A DNA stretch of 64,000 nt, taken from Bosea sp. OAE506. GTDB lineage: Bacteria; Pseudomonadota; Alphaproteobacteria; Rhizobiales; Beijerinckiaceae. A program made the translations under genes and the position numbers. The stretch covers positions 3,287,001 to 3,351,000 of the forward strand of contig NZ_JBEPOB010000001.1 in the NCBI RefSeq assembly GCF_040546595.1, given 5' to 3'. Within the stretch, counting starts at the first letter, position 1, and every line of letters starts with the position of its first letter. Below are positions 30,148-39,739 of the stretch, in pieces. The notes under the pieces were generated by a model. That model was not told where the DNA came from, made no database searches, and worked only from the letters and a program-made list of their open reading frames with translations.

Positions 30148-32409
30148 CTAACCCGCCGGCGCCAGCGGGCTTGGCGGTGGCACCGCCGCGATCGCGGCGG
30201 CCCCCGAGGTCGACCCGCCCTCCCCGCCGCGCACTGTCACCAGGTTGGAGGCGAAGGGCACCCTGGCTTCGTTCAGGGCGCGGTAGACGCGCTTCAGCGC
30301 CTCACGCTGAAGCGTCGAGGCCTGGGCGGGCTTGGCCGTGAATTTGAGCCGGATCACGACGGCGCTGTCGGTGATGTCGGCGACGCCCTGCATCTTCAGC
30401 TGGGCGATGAAGTGGGGACCGAATTCGGGGTCCTCGAGCAGGGCCAGCCCGACCTTCTTGATCGTTTTGCGCGCCTGCTCGATGTCGGCGGAGTGATCGA
30501 GCCTGACGTTGAACTTGATCGTCGCCCAGTCGCGGCTGGCATTGGTCAGCTGCTGGATCTGGCCGAAGGGGATGGTGTGGATCTGCCCGCTCTGGTGGCG
30601 CAGCTGCATCGAGCGCAGCGAGATCTTCTCGACCGTTCCCTTCAACCGGCCGGTGTCGACATATTCGCCGACACGGAAGGCGTCCTCCAGCATGAAGAAG
30701 ACGCCGGAGACGATGTCGCGGACGAGCGCCTGCGAGCCAAAGGAGAGGGCCAGGCCCAGGATGCCGAAGCCGGCCAGCAACGGCCCGATGTCGACCCCCA
30801 TGCGCGACAGCACGATCAGGATGGTGAGACCGAGCACTGCGCCCAGCACGACGCCGCGCAACACCGGCAGCACGGTGGCAAGGCGGGACGGGACACTGTC
30901 GCCATGCCCATCCTCCTCCTCAACCGGTCCCGAGGCACGGGGCTTCGGCGCGCAGGCGTCGAAGAAGACGCGCAGGAAGACCAGCGCGACCCAGCCGACG
31001 AAGGCGAAGATGGCGACGCCCGCTGCCTGCCGCGACACGCCGGTGAACTGCGTCGTGCTCATGCCGACCAGAAGCCCGGCCCAGAGCCGCGCCAGGACGA
31101 AGAAGCCCGCCGCCCAGAGAATGCCCACTGCCGCCGCCCGCAGCGCAGCGCCAGTCGCCTGCGAGAGCGGGGTCGCGCCCTCCGCCACTGCGCGGCGGGC
31201 GGCCCGGCAGTCGAGCCAGCTGCCGATGCCGACGGCGAGGATCGGGGTGATCACGATCGCCGTCTGGGTCAGCGCGGCGGCTTCCGCCCAGCGGCCGCCA
31301 TCCGACATCATCGCCGCCGCGCGGCCGACGGCCCAGAGCGCCAGGGCGGTTCCCATGTAGAACCAGGGTGCCGACAGCGCGATCAGGCGTCGCCAGGGCC
31401 CGGGCTCGGGCGAGCCCTTCAGGATCAGAGCCGCGAGATCCCGGCGCATGTCGTGGAACCACCAGAGCTTGAACAGCAGCGCCACCAGGCCGGTCACCAT
31501 CAGCAGGCCCGCCAATGGCTGTGGCCCCGAGCCGATGCGCCCCGCCAGCAGCAGGGCGACGATGATGGCGGGCGTCACGGCGGAATAGAACAGCAGCAAT
31601 CCGAAATGCCGCTCGGCACGGGGCAGAGGCATGATCCGCCGCCCGGGGGCGCCGGGCGAGAGCAGGAAGCGGCCGACGGCGACATAGACGGCGCCGATCG
31701 CAGCGCCGTTGGCGGTCGTCGTCAGGGTGGCCGCGACGATATCGGGCTCCGGCAGCCAGGCGTTCCGCGCCATTCGCGCCACCAGCAAGGCGAGCACGAT
31801 CGTCGCGAGGTCCTGCAGCAGGCCCCAGGAAGAGGCGATCAGGCGGGGCGTGAATTCGGGACCCTTCGGCCTCATCCGAGACGCGAAGAAGCCGGCACTG
31901 GCGATGCGGAAGACCCCCGCCGCGGCAAGCGCCAGAAGCAAGATGAGGCCCATGCGCAGCCCGGCGGAAAGCCCGTCCCGGCCGTTGCGCCGGTCCTGCC
32001 AGGCGCGCTCCCAGTCCTGCGCCAGATCTCCGATGCGGGGGACGGACGCCGCGCCGTAATCGAACCCCTCGACCAGATGATCGACGAAGGCTTCGACCTG
32101 GGCCGTTGAGGCCGGGATCGCTGCGCTGGCGGAGGCGTCGGCCTTGGGCTGCGGGGCCGGTTTGGCCGCCGTCGGCGTTGGCTTCGCCGCGGCCGGAACG
32201 CCACCGATGCGGATCTCGACCTGGCGCCCCTCGCGCGACAGGGCCTCGACCATGCGGCTGACCGTTTCGGGTGTTTCCTCGCCGGACAGGGTCAGGATCA
32301 CGGGCGGCTGTGCGGGGGACTGCGCCCGGCTCGACGGCGTCGTCGCCAAGACGAGGCCCAGCGCTCCCAAGGCCGCGATCAGCCGGCCGCAGACGAATCC
32401 CGAACCCAT
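30148..32409 (-). CDS. Mechanosensitive ion channel, MscS family (large, MscK/YbdG-type)
   Basis: A 753-residue inner membrane channel that opens on osmotic downshock. ATG at 32409 opens a signal peptide (LIAALGALGLVLATTPSSRA). A periplasmic segment is followed by roughly ten hydrophobic helices. The MscS pore and beta domain are in the C-terminal third: LLAGFGILGLALSFGSQALV, then VFFMLEDAFRVGEYVDTGRL and GTVEKISLRSMQLRHQSGQI. The size and periplasmic N-region fit the larger MscS paralogues. It stands alone between rne and the aminotransferase gene. Confidence 0.9.
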   Translation of the reverse strand: MGSGFVCGRLIAALGALGLVLATTPSSRAQSPAQPPVILTLSGEETPETVSRMVEALSREGRQVEIRIGGVPAAAKPTPTAAKPAPQPKADASASAAIPASTAQVEAFVDHLVEGFDYGAASVPRIGDLAQDWERAWQDRRNGRDGLSAGLRMGLILLLALAAAGVFRIASAGFFASRMRPKGPEFTPRLIASSWGLLQDLATIVLALLVARMARNAWLPEPDIVAATLTTTANGAAIGAVYVAVGRFLLSPGAPGRRIMPLPRAERHFGLLLFYSAVTPAIIVALLLAGRIGSGPQPLAGLLMVTGLVALLFKLWWFHDMRRDLAALILKGSPEPGPWRRLIALSAPWFYMGTALALWAVGRAAAMMSDGGRWAEAAALTQTAIVITPILAVGIGSWLDCRAARRAVAEGATPLSQATGAALRAAAVGILWAAGFFVLARLWAGLLVGMSTTQFTGVSRQAAGVAIFAFVGWVALVFLRVFFDACAPKPRASGPVEEEDGHGDSVPSRLATVLPVLRGVVLGAVLGLTILIVLSRMGVDIGPLLAGFGILGLALSFGSQALVRDIVSGVFFMLEDAFRVGEYVDTGRLKGTVEKISLRSMQLRHQSGQIHTIPFGQIQQLTNASRDWATIKFNVRLDHSADIEQARKTIKKVGLALLEDPEFGPHFIAQLKMQGVADITDSAVVIRLKFTAKPAQASTLQREALKRVYRALNEARVPFASNLVTVRGGEGGSTSGAAAIAAVPPPSPLAPAG

Positions 32410-32473
32410 GAAGCCACACTCCCCAGCGTCACCCTCGATTTGGCGCCGCGGTGGAGGCTTTGGCAAGCGCCGG

Positions 32474-33679
32474 CTAGGCGCGGCGCGCGATCCAGTCGCC
32501 CAGCCGTGCAACGGCCTCCTGGCATTCGGCCAGCGAGCCGGCGAAGGACAGCCGCACCGTGCGGGCGCCACGAGCCTCGTCGAAATCCAGCCCCGGCGTG
32601 ATCGCGACCCCGGCGCCGTTCAGAACGTCGCGGCAGAAGCTCATGGAATCGTTCGAATATCGGCCGATGTCGCAATAGATGTAGAAGGCGCCGTCCACGG
32701 GCAGGAAGTCGCCGAGCCCGATCCGGGGCAGCGCCTCGAGCAGATAGGCGCGGTTTTGCGCATAGCCGGCCTTGATCGCCTCGCATTCGGCGGTGGCCTC
32801 GAAAGCGGCTTCGCCCGCGACCTGGCTCAGATAGGGCACCGAGATCGACAGGTTCTGCTGCAGCCGTTCGATCGTGCGCACGAGCCGCTGCGGTACGACC
32901 AGCCAGCCGACGCGCCACCCCGTCATGCAGTAATACTTCGAAAACGAGTTGACGATGATCGCGTCGGGATCGGCGGCGAGCGCCGTCGTCGCCGGCTGTT
33001 CGTAGGTCAGCCCGTGATAGATCTCGTCCGAAATGTACCAGAGGCCGAGCCGGCGGCATTCCGCGGCCACGGCGGCGATGGCGTCGGGCGTCATCACGAC
33101 GCCGGTCGGATTGGCCGGGCTCATCGTCAGCACGCCGGCGAGCGGCTTCTCGCGATGGGCGCGGGCGATCAGCTCCGGCGTCAGGGCGAAGCGGGTCTCG
33201 GGCCCGACCTCGATCGCCACCGGCTCGAGACCGAGCGCGATCAGGATGTTACGATAGGCCGGATAGCCCGGCGCCGTGATGGCGACGCGCGCGCCCGGCT
33301 GGAAGCAGGCGAGAAAGGCCAGGATGAAGCCGCCCGAGGATCCCGTCGTGACCACGACGCGCTCGGCCGCCACATCGACGCCATAGGCATCGGCGTAATG
33401 TCGGGCGATGCGGGCCCTCAGTGAATCCGTGCCCAGCGCCTGGGTGTACCCGATGCGGCCATCATCGAGCGCACGCGCCGCGGCGGCGCGGATCGAGGCC
33501 GGCGTCGGCGCGGAGGGCTGGCCGACCTCCATATGGACGACCGAGCCGCCGCCGCGCTCGATCGCCGCCGCCTGGTTCATCACGTCCATGACGATGAAGG
33601 GCTGGACGCGCGCGGCGCGGGCCGCCGGCTGCAGCGTCTCCTGCGGGGCGGAGGCGGATGGCGTGGCGGTGTCTGGCAT
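32474..33679 (-). CDS. Class I/II pyridoxal-phosphate aminotransferase
   Basis: A 401-residue fold-type I aminotransferase, aspartate aminotransferase-like. PLP-binding elements: TTGSSGGFILAFLACFQPG, SPANPTGVV, WYISDEIYHGLTYE (Asp binding the pyridine N), and the Schiff-base Lys in NSFSKYYCMTGWRVGW. The substrate-carboxylate Arg is in the C-terminal ARTVRLSFAGS. ATG at 33679 fits the family; the open frame upstream covers the divergent dsbA-like gene and is spurious. The amino-acid specificity cannot be decided. Confidence 0.9.
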   Translation of the reverse strand: MPDTATPSASAPQETLQPAARAARVQPFIVMDVMNQAAAIERGGGSVVHMEVGQPSAPTPASIRAAAARALDDGRIGYTQALGTDSLRARIARHYADAYGVDVAAERVVVTTGSSGGFILAFLACFQPGARVAITAPGYPAYRNILIALGLEPVAIEVGPETRFALTPELIARAHREKPLAGVLTMSPANPTGVVMTPDAIAAVAAECRRLGLWYISDEIYHGLTYEQPATTALAADPDAIIVNSFSKYYCMTGWRVGWLVVPQRLVRTIERLQQNLSISVPYLSQVAGEAAFEATAECEAIKAGYAQNRAYLLEALPRIGLGDFLPVDGAFYIYCDIGRYSNDSMSFCRDVLNGAGVAITPGLDFDEARGARTVRLSFAGSLAECQEAVARLGDWIARRA

Positions 33680-33838
33680 CGTCTCGTCCCGGGCGGGTTG
33701 GCCTGCGAGCGGGCGTAGCCGAGCCGTCCGCGCCCCGCAACCGGTGGCAAAGCTGTGAATTGACGCCTGCGTCGCGAGAGCGGAGAAGCGGTTCGACATC
33801 AGAGCCGGTCCCGCACCGGAACCGAGAAGGACGATCCG

Positions 33839-34648
33839 ATGGCCCTCCCCACCCCGCTCCGGCGTCTCGCCGGCCTTCTGCCGGCACTCGCCCTCGGCTT
33901 CGGCCTGGCAGCCTCGGTGCCGGCCCTTGCGCAGACCGCCACGCCCTCGTCCGGTCTCACCGCCGAACAGCGCAAGGCGATCGTCGGCCTGATTCGCGAC
34001 ACGCTGCTGCAGAATCCGGAGATCATCCAGGAGGCGATGATCGAATTGGAGCGGCGCAATGCCGTCGCGCAGGCCGATGCGCAGCGCAGCGCCGTGACAG
34101 CCGAGAAGGCGCGGCTGCTCGATCCCGCGACCTCGGCGATCGTCGGCAACCCGCAGGGCGACGTCACCATCGTCGAGTTTATGGATTACAACTGCGGCTT
34201 CTGCAAAAGGGCGGTCGAGGACGTCCGGGCCCTCGTCAAGGAGGATCCGAAGCTGAAGGTCGTGATCAAGGACTTCCCGATCCTGGGGCCCGATTCGGTC
34301 GAGGCGAGCCGCGTCGCGGTGGCGGCGATGGCTCAGCTCCAGGGGCAGAAGTACTTCGATTTCCACAACAAGCTGATGGCCAGCAAGGGGCGGATCAACG
34401 CTGCCAAGGCGCTCGAGGTTGCCAAGGAAGCCGGAGCCGATGTCGAGCGGCTGAAGAAGGACATGGAGTCCGCGCAGACCAAGGGTGTGATCGAGGATAC
34501 GGTGGCTCTGGGCGACCGCCTCGGGCTTACCGGCACCCCGGCCTTCATTCTCGGCGACGAGGTCGTCTTCGGTGCCGTCGGCGCGCCGGCCCTCAAGCAG
34601 AAGATCGAAGCCGTCCGCAAATGCGGCAAGACGAGCTGCAGCGGCTGA
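33839..34648 (+). CDS. DsbA-family thiol:disulfide oxidoreductase, periplasmic
   Basis: A 269-residue exported thioredoxin-fold protein of the DsbA/ScsC/Com1 type. A signal peptide (LLPALALGFGLAASVPALAQ) is followed by an N-terminal helical extension, often used for oligomerisation (AIVGLIRDTLLQNPEII). The thioredoxin fold carries CxxC as MDYNCGFCKRAV, and the cis-Pro loop is LTGTPAFILGDEV. It probably acts as a disulfide isomerase or oxidase for exported proteins. It is followed by aroQ after a GC hairpin (34670-34690). Confidence 0.92.
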   Translation: MALPTPLRRLAGLLPALALGFGLAASVPALAQTATPSSGLTAEQRKAIVGLIRDTLLQNPEIIQEAMIELERRNAVAQADAQRSAVTAEKARLLDPATSAIVGNPQGDVTIVEFMDYNCGFCKRAVEDVRALVKEDPKLKVVIKDFPILGPDSVEASRVAVAAMAQLQGQKYFDFHNKLMASKGRINAAKALEVAKEAGADVERLKKDMESAQTKGVIEDTVALGDRLGLTGTPAFILGDEVVFGAVGAPALKQKIEAVRKCGKTSCSG

Positions 34649-34669
34649 ACGGCCTGTGCGCCTGACGCT

Positions 34670-34690
34670 CCGGCAGGCTTCCCCTGCCGG
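34670..34690 (+). repeat. GC-rich hairpin between dsbA-like gene and aroQ
   Basis: CCGGCAGG (34670-34677) and CCTGCCGG (34683-34690) enclose CTTCC. No T-run follows, so it may be an attenuating or mRNA-protecting hairpin and not a terminator. Confidence 0.5.
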
Positions 34691-34751
34691 CCCGCAGCGT
34701 CTATGAGGGCGGCGTCCGCTGCCCTCGGGCGGCGCCGGAAACACCCGCGCC

Positions 34752-35210
34752 ATGGTCGCCGTCCACGTTCTCAACGGTCCCAATCTCAACCTCCTCGGCA
34801 CCCGCGAACCCGCCACCTATGGCGCGGTGACGCTGGCCGGCGTCGAGGAACGGCTGAGGGCCAAGGCGGAGGCGGCCGGCGTCGAGCTCGTGTTCAGGCA
34901 GACCAATTACGAAGGCGAACTCGTCACCTTCATCCAGCAGGCCGGGCTGGCGGGTGCGGGCGTCGTCATCAATGCCGGCGCCTACACCCATACCTCGGTC
35001 GCGCTGCGCGACGCGATCAAGGGTACGGATGCGCTGGCGATCGAGGTTCACGTTTCGAATGTCCACGCCCGCGAGGAGTTCCGGCACCATTCCTATATGG
35101 CGCCGGTCTGCGTCGGCGTGATCTGCGGCTTCGGCGTCGCGAGCTACGATCTTGCTTTCGACGCGATCGTGCCGCTTCTGCAGAAGCGCGCCTCCAAGCC
35201 GGCGGCCTGA
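34752..35210 (+). CDS. aroQ: 3-dehydroquinate dehydratase, type II
   Basis: A 152-residue dodecameric enzyme converting 3-dehydroquinate to 3-dehydroshikimate in the shikimate pathway. Seen: NGPNLNLLGTREPATYG with the catalytic Tyr and flexible lid Arg, FRQTNYEGELV, VINAGAYTHTSVALRDA, and EVHVSNVHAREEFRHHSY with the catalytic His. Full length. It directly precedes accB-accC, a standard Rhizobiales order. Confidence 0.96.
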   Translation: MVAVHVLNGPNLNLLGTREPATYGAVTLAGVEERLRAKAEAAGVELVFRQTNYEGELVTFIQQAGLAGAGVVINAGAYTHTSVALRDAIKGTDALAIEVHVSNVHAREEFRHHSYMAPVCVGVICGFGVASYDLAFDAIVPLLQKRASKPAA

Positions 35211-35273
35211 CCGCAATCCCATCCCTGCGGGCGTCCGCGCCCGATCCAAGACCACGAAGACGGTGAAACCGCC

Positions 35274-35738
35274 ATGGCGACCAAGAGCCCGATCGACCCC
35301 GAACTGGTCCGCGAACTCGCGCAACTGCTGAACGAGACCGATCTCAGCGAGATCGAGGTCGAAAAGGGCGATCTGCGGGTGCGCGTCGCACGCACGATCA
35401 CTGCCACCGTCCAGGTGCCAGCGGCCGCGCCGCTGGTTGCCGCAGCCCCGGCCGTTGCTGCCGTTGCCGCTGCTCCCTCCGAGGCCAAGGCCGCCGCTGC
35501 GCATCCCGGTGCCGTGCCCTCGCCGATGGTCGGCACCGCCTATCGCCGGCCCTCGCCCGACGCCAAGCCCTTCGTCGAGATCGGCTCGGTCGTGAAGGCG
35601 GGCGAGCGCGTGCTGCTGGTCGAGGCGATGAAGACCTTCAACGACATCGTCGCGCCCCGCGCCGGAACGGTCGTCGCGATCATGGTCGAGGATGGGCAGC
35701 CCGTCGAATATGGCGAGCCGCTTCTGGTGATCGAGTGA
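35274..35738 (+). CDS. accB: Biotin carboxyl carrier protein of acetyl-CoA carboxylase
   Basis: A 154-residue BCCP carrying biotin between the biotin carboxylase and carboxyltransferase halves of acetyl-CoA carboxylase. The N-terminal 40 residues ([20 protein letters not shown]) bind AccC, an Ala/Pro linker follows, and the biotinyl domain has [10 protein letters not shown] with the biotinylated Lys. The stop overlaps a GTG in the accC frame. Malonyl-CoA synthesis for fatty acids depends on this pair. Confidence 0.96.
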   Translation: MATKSPIDPELVRELAQLLNETDLSEIEVEKGDLRVRVARTITATVQVPAAAPLVAAAPAVAAVAAAPSEAKAAAAHPGAVPSPMVGTAYRRPSPDAKPFVEIGSVVKAGERVLLVEAMKTFNDIVAPRAGTVVAIMVEDGQPVEYGEPLLVIE

Positions 35739-35764
35739 GCGGCCCGGCGAACGGCGAACGCAAG

Positions 35765-37123
35765 ATGTTCGACAAGATCCTGATCGCCAACCGCGGAGAA
35801 ATCGCACTGCGCGTGCTGCGCGCGGCGAAGGAACTCGGCATCGCCACGGTCGCCGTCCATTCGACGGCCGACGCCAATGCCATGCATGTGCGCCTTGCCG
35901 ATGAGAGCGTCTGCATCGGCCCGCCGAGCGCCCGCGAGAGCTATCTCAACATTCCCGCGCTGATCGCAGCCTGCGAGATCACCGGCGCGGACGCCGTGCA
36001 TCCCGGCTACGGCTTTCTCTCCGAGAATGCGCGCTTCGCCGAGATTCTGGAGCGGCACAACATCACCTTCATCGGCCCGAAGGCCGAGCATATCCGCTCG
36101 ATGGGCGACAAGATCGAGGCCAAGCGCACGGCCAAGGCGCTCGGTATCCCCTGCGTGCCGGGCTCGGAGGGCGGCGTCACCGACGACGGCGAGGCGCTGA
36201 AGATCGCGGCCGAGATCGGGTTCCCGATCATCATCAAAGCGGCGTCAGGCGGCGGCGGCAAGGGCATGAAGGTCGTGCGCAGCGAGGACGAGATGTCCGT
36301 CGCGCTCTCGACCGCTCGCACCGAGGCCAAGGCCAATTTCGGCGACGACGCGGTCTATATCGAGAAGTACCTCGAGAAGCCGCGCCATATCGAGATCCAG
36401 GTGCTGGGCGACGGCAAGGGCCATGCGATCCATCTGGGCGAGCGCGACTGCTCGCTGCAGCGCCGCCACCAGAAGGTCTGGGAGGAAGGCCCCTCGCCGG
36501 CCCTCAACGCCGGCGAGCGCGACCGGATCGGCGCGATCTGCGCGGCCGCGATGTCCAAGCTGCAGTACCGCGGCGCTGGGACCATCGAGTTCCTCTACGA
36601 GGACGGCGAGTTCTATTTCATCGAAATGAACACGCGCATCCAGGTCGAGCATCCGGTCACCGAGATGATCACCGGGATCGACCTCGTCAACGAGCAGATC
36701 CGGATCGCGGCGGGCATGCCGCTCTCGATCCAGCAGAAGGACGTGGTGATCGAGGGCCATGCCATCGAGTGCCGCGTGAATGCCGAGCATCACGCCACGT
36801 TCCGGCCTTCGCCGGGCAAGATCGTCTCCTTCCACACGCCGGGCGGTCTCGGCGTCCGTGTCGATTCGGCGGCCTATCAGGGCTACGTCATCCCGCCGCA
36901 TTACGACTCGCTGGTCGGCAAACTGATCGTGCATGGCCGCAACCGGGCCGAATGCCTGATGCGGCTGCGCCGTTCGCTGGACGAGTTCGTCGTCGACGGC
37001 GTCGACACGACCCTGCCGCTGTTCCGCACGCTGGTGCGCAACCCCGACATCCTGAACGGCGAGTACAACATCCACTGGCTTGAGAAATTCCTCGCTGCCG
37101 GCGGCATGGACGAGGGCGTCTGA
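35765..37123 (+). CDS. accC: Biotin carboxylase subunit of acetyl-CoA carboxylase
   Basis: A 452-residue ATP-grasp enzyme that carboxylates biotin on AccB. Seen: N-terminal [20 protein letters not shown], glycine-rich loop [34 protein letters not shown], and the metal-binding [20 protein letters not shown] at 35765 matches the family start; the GTG at 35735 is in frame but would add 10 unneeded residues. A hairpin with a short T-run lies just beyond the stop. Confidence 0.96.
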   Translation: MFDKILIANRGEIALRVLRAAKELGIATVAVHSTADANAMHVRLADESVCIGPPSARESYLNIPALIAACEITGADAVHPGYGFLSENARFAEILERHNITFIGPKAEHIRSMGDKIEAKRTAKALGIPCVPGSEGGVTDDGEALKIAAEIGFPIIIKAASGGGGKGMKVVRSEDEMSVALSTARTEAKANFGDDAVYIEKYLEKPRHIEIQVLGDGKGHAIHLGERDCSLQRRHQKVWEEGPSPALNAGERDRIGAICAAAMSKLQYRGAGTIEFLYEDGEFYFIEMNTRIQVEHPVTEMITGIDLVNEQIRIAAGMPLSIQQKDVVIEGHAIECRVNAEHHATFRPSPGKIVSFHTPGGLGVRVDSAAYQGYVIPPHYDSLVGKLIVHGRNRAECLMRLRRSLDEFVVDGVDTTLPLFRTLVRNPDILNGEYNIHWLEKFLAAGGMDEGV

Positions 37124-37136
37124 CGCCCTGGAAGCC

Positions 37137-37161
37137 GGGTCGGGCTCGCCCCCGACCCTTT
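37137..37161 (+). terminator. Possible terminator after accC
   Basis: GGGTCGGG (37137-37144) and CCCGACCC (37151-37158) form an 8-bp stem with a 6-base loop, followed by only TTT. It begins 13 bases after the accC stop. Confidence 0.5.
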
Positions 37162-37190
37162 CGCGACACGCGCGCATGGTCCCAGCTCAG

Positions 37191-37213
37191 ATGGTCGGGG
37201 CAGCCCCGACCAT
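37191..37213. repeat. REP-like hairpin, second copy
   Basis: ATGGTCGGGG (37191-37200) and CCCCGACCAT (37204-37213) around a CAG loop, followed by GACGGGC. It matches the right-hand hairpin of the 22231-22327 element. This supports a dispersed intergenic palindrome family in this genome. Confidence 0.7.
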
Positions 37214-37266
37214 GACGGGCTTGATCTTCGTTTGACTCCGCGCCGCCTCCGCGCTCCCCTGCCCCG

Positions 37267-37947
37267 ATGAAGGCCCGCTCCATTCCCGTGCGCACGCCCG
37301 AGATCACGCCGGAGATCATGCTGCGCGCCTATGCGGCCGGCATCTTCCCGATGGCGGAGACGGCTGATGATCCGAACCTGTTCTGGGTCGAGCCGGAATT
37401 GCGCGGGGTCATTCCGCTCGACAGCTTCCACCTGTCGTCGCGGCTGGCGCGGACGGTGCGATCGGAGCGTTTCGAGATCCGGGTCGACGGCGATTTCGAC
37501 GCCGTGATCGCCGCCTGCGCCGAGGCGAGGCCGGACCGGCCGGACACCTGGATCAACCGGCGCATCCGCGACATCTTCGGGGTGCTCTACCGGATCGGGC
37601 ATGTCCACACAGTGGAGTGCTGGCGCGATGGTCGGCTCGTCGGCGGGCTCTACGGCCTCGCGCTGGGCGGCGCCTTTTTCGGGGAAAGCATGTTCCATCG
37701 CGAGACCGATGCGTCCAAGGTCGCGCTGGTGCATCTCGTCGCGCGGCTGCGGCTCGGCGGCTATCGCCTGCTCGACGCCCAGTTCCAGACGGCGCATCTC
37801 GCCCAGTTCGGTACGCAGGAGGTGCCTCGGGCGGCCTATCGGCTGCTGCTCGAGCGGGCGCTGGCGGCCCCGGGGGACGCTGCGGTCTGGTCGCCCGCCT
37901 ACATTGTGAGAGGTGAGCAGGCTGTCGCCAGCCTGTCGCCAGTCTGA
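37267..37947 (+). CDS. aat: Leucyl/phenylalanyl-tRNA--protein transferase
   Basis: A 226-residue N-end-rule enzyme that adds Leu or Phe to N-terminal Arg/Lys of proteins, marking them for ClpAPS. Seen: [58 protein letters not shown] and [18 protein letters not shown], all typical. Full length; it follows accC after the hairpin region. Confidence 0.95.
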   Translation: MKARSIPVRTPEITPEIMLRAYAAGIFPMAETADDPNLFWVEPELRGVIPLDSFHLSSRLARTVRSERFEIRVDGDFDAVIAACAEARPDRPDTWINRRIRDIFGVLYRIGHVHTVECWRDGRLVGGLYGLALGGAFFGESMFHRETDASKVALVHLVARLRLGGYRLLDAQFQTAHLAQFGTQEVPRAAYRLLLERALAAPGDAAVWSPAYIVRGEQAVASLSPV

Positions 37948-37954
37948 CCTAGCA

Positions 37955-38587
37955 TCAGTTGCTGCCGGAAGGGTCGCGGCCGGGCACGGGATTGGTCGGG
38001 AAGAAGCGCTGGCTCGGTGCCTGGCGGGGCGCCACCGGCACGCCCTGCGGCGGTGCGACGTCGATGCGCTGACCCGGCGCGGGCGGTGGCGGCAGGCCGG
38101 GCTGCTGGTTGACGTCGCGCGCGGGGTTGCGCGGCCGGCGCGGCTCGTCGGGAACGGGCGCCTCCGGCTCCTTGGGATCGACCACGAGCTCGGTGCCGCC
38201 TTTGCAGTCGGTCAGCCAGACGTCGTAGATCGCGTGCTCGACGCCGTGCAGGCCCGGGCTTGCGGCATACATCCAGCCCGTGAAGATGCGCCGGTACTCG
38301 TTGTTGAAGGTGACTTCGTCGACCTCGGTGAAGCTGGTCGTCTGCGGGGCTTCGGTCGGGGGGCGCGTCCAGCAGATACGCGGCGTCAGCTGCAGCGCGC
38401 CGAACTGCACGGTCTCATCGACGGCGACCTCGAAGGAAATGATGCGGCCGGTGATCTTGTCGAGCCCGGCGAAGACGGCGGTCGGGTTGCGGATGCGGTC
38501 GGCCGCGGCCGGGCCGGTCAGGGCGAGCGACAGCAGCGCGGTCGAAACCAGGCCAGCCAGGGCCGGAAGGCGGGAGGACGACGGCAT
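37955..38587 (-). CDS. DUF2155 family exported protein
   Basis: A 210-residue protein with a signal peptide (LAGLVSTALLSLALTGPAAAD). The DUF2155 domain spans about residues 35-130: AVFAGLDKITGRIISFEV, VQFGALQLTPRICWTRPP, and RRIFTGWMYAASPGLHGVEH. A Pro-rich, probably disordered tail follows. The family is restricted largely to alphaproteobacteria and has no assigned function. It lies between aat and the NDUFA12 gene as in related genomes. The ATG at 38587 begins a clean signal peptide. Confidence 0.9.
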   Translation of the reverse strand: MPSSSRLPALAGLVSTALLSLALTGPAAADRIRNPTAVFAGLDKITGRIISFEVAVDETVQFGALQLTPRICWTRPPTEAPQTTSFTEVDEVTFNNEYRRIFTGWMYAASPGLHGVEHAIYDVWLTDCKGGTELVVDPKEPEAPVPDEPRRPRNPARDVNQQPGLPPPPAPGQRIDVAPPQGVPVAPRQAPSQRFFPTNPVPGRDPSGSN

Positions 38588-38691
38588 GGCGGTTTGGCGA
38601 ATCTCCGCGGCGGCGCGGGCGGGCCGCGTCGGGGCGCAGTAACACGCCGATCGCAGCGGAAAAAGGGCGGGCGGCCGGGCCGTCTCGCGCG

Positions 38692-39111
38692 TCAGCGCCC
38701 CGGGGTCCAGGGCTCGTAGTCGCCGGTCGCGGCCGGGCGCTCGCCTTCGCCGAGGATCGAGCCCTTGGGACGATAGGCCAGCGCGGTGCCGGTCCAGTTC
38801 TGCTGGTGCGGCTGCTGCCACTCGCGCGGCTCGTAGCGCTCCTCGGACGGGGCGACGTCGACCGTGTGCTGCAGCCAGCCCTTCCAGCCCGGAGGAACCT
38901 TCGAGGCCTCGGCCTCGCCGCTATAGACCACCCAGCGGCGCTGATAGCCCAGCGCCTTGTCCTTCACGCCGCCCTTGGTGCGGTAATAGACATTGCCGAA
39001 CTCGTCCTCGCCGACGCGCTCGCCGAAGCGCCAAGTGTGGAAGCGCGTGCCGATGGTCTGGCCGTTCCACCAGGTGAAAATCTGCAGCAAGGTCTGCTTC
39101 ATAGCTGTCAT
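38692..39111 (-). CDS. NADH:ubiquinone oxidoreductase subunit NDUFA12
   Basis: A 139-residue homologue of the complex I accessory subunit NDUFA12 (B17.2), shared by mitochondria and alphaproteobacteria and located on the peripheral arm. Seen: FTWWNGQTIGTRFHTWRFGE, VGEDEFGNVYYRTK, RRWVVYSGEAEASKVPP and WKGWLQHTVD. The start may be this ATG or the one three codons downstream (39102). Together with the NDUFS4-like gene at 4376-4681, it indicates the alphaproteobacterial form of complex I. Confidence 0.94.
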   Translation of the reverse strand: MTAMKQTLLQIFTWWNGQTIGTRFHTWRFGERVGEDEFGNVYYRTKGGVKDKALGYQRRWVVYSGEAEASKVPPGWKGWLQHTVDVAPSEERYEPREWQQPHQQNWTGTALAYRPKGSILGEGERPAATGDYEPWTPGR

Positions 39112-39208
39112 CCGCGTCGGGCGAGCTCGCGCGACTTATGGCGCCGCCATGCCACGCTGTCCAGTCAGAAGCCCCCTGCCGACCTGTCGGCCTCCGAAGG
39201 AGCCAGCC

Positions 39209-39733
39209 TCATTCCTCGCAAGGGTTCATGGTGAAGATGCGGGTAATCGACCGACCCTCCCCGGCGCGGGGTGCGCGCAGCCCGGGCACTCCATCTTGGT
39301 GGATCAACGGATCGACCGGTACCAGACGCTCACCAGAGCGTGTCAGAGCCAGCGAGATCGTTCGGTTGACAAACTCGGCAGCCAGCCATGCGTTTCCGTC
39401 GAATAGAGCCGTTCTGATTGCGCTTTCATCGGTTGCACGCATCTGCACTCGCACGAATCCGGTCCCGACTGTCACCGCGACAAAATCGAGTACCTTGATG
39501 AGGCGTCCGTCCTGGCGAACCTGCACACCCGTCCTGTCGAAGCGGATCGCGGAGCGCGTACAGGATCGCGCCGTGTGTTCCGGACGCCACCACCCGGCAA
39601 GCTCTGGTGATGGCGGCTGGCCATCGGGTGAACAAGCGCCGATGGAGGCGCAGAGAGCCAATAGAACAGGTCTGCGGAAGGCACCCTTCACGCGTCTCTG
39701 CCGCGCCTTGCCGGGTGGCATGGTGCCTGCCAT
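39209..39733 (-). CDS. Hypothetical lipoprotein
   Basis: A 174-residue protein with a lipoprotein-type leader: basic N-terminus, FRRPVLLALCASIGAC, lipidated Cys near residue 34. The mature domain looks beta-rich (GVQVRQDGRLIKVLDFVAVT, RIFTMNPCEE) with an early Cys after TARS. The start is uncertain: a later Met is lacking, but a shorter leader beginning at an alternative codon is possible. Only 6 bases separate it from the next lipoprotein gene, with which it shares the order lipobox - SP(x)LAG/DYAG - W - Cys - beta strands, so they may be diverged duplicates. Function unknown. Confidence 0.55.
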   Translation of the reverse strand: MAGTMPPGKARQRRVKGAFRRPVLLALCASIGACSPDGQPPSPELAGWWRPEHTARSCTRSAIRFDRTGVQVRQDGRLIKVLDFVAVTVGTGFVRVQMRATDESAIRTALFDGNAWLAAEFVNRTISLALTRSGERLVPVDPLIHQDGVPGLRAPRAGEGRSITRIFTMNPCEE

Positions 39734-39739
39734 GCCGCG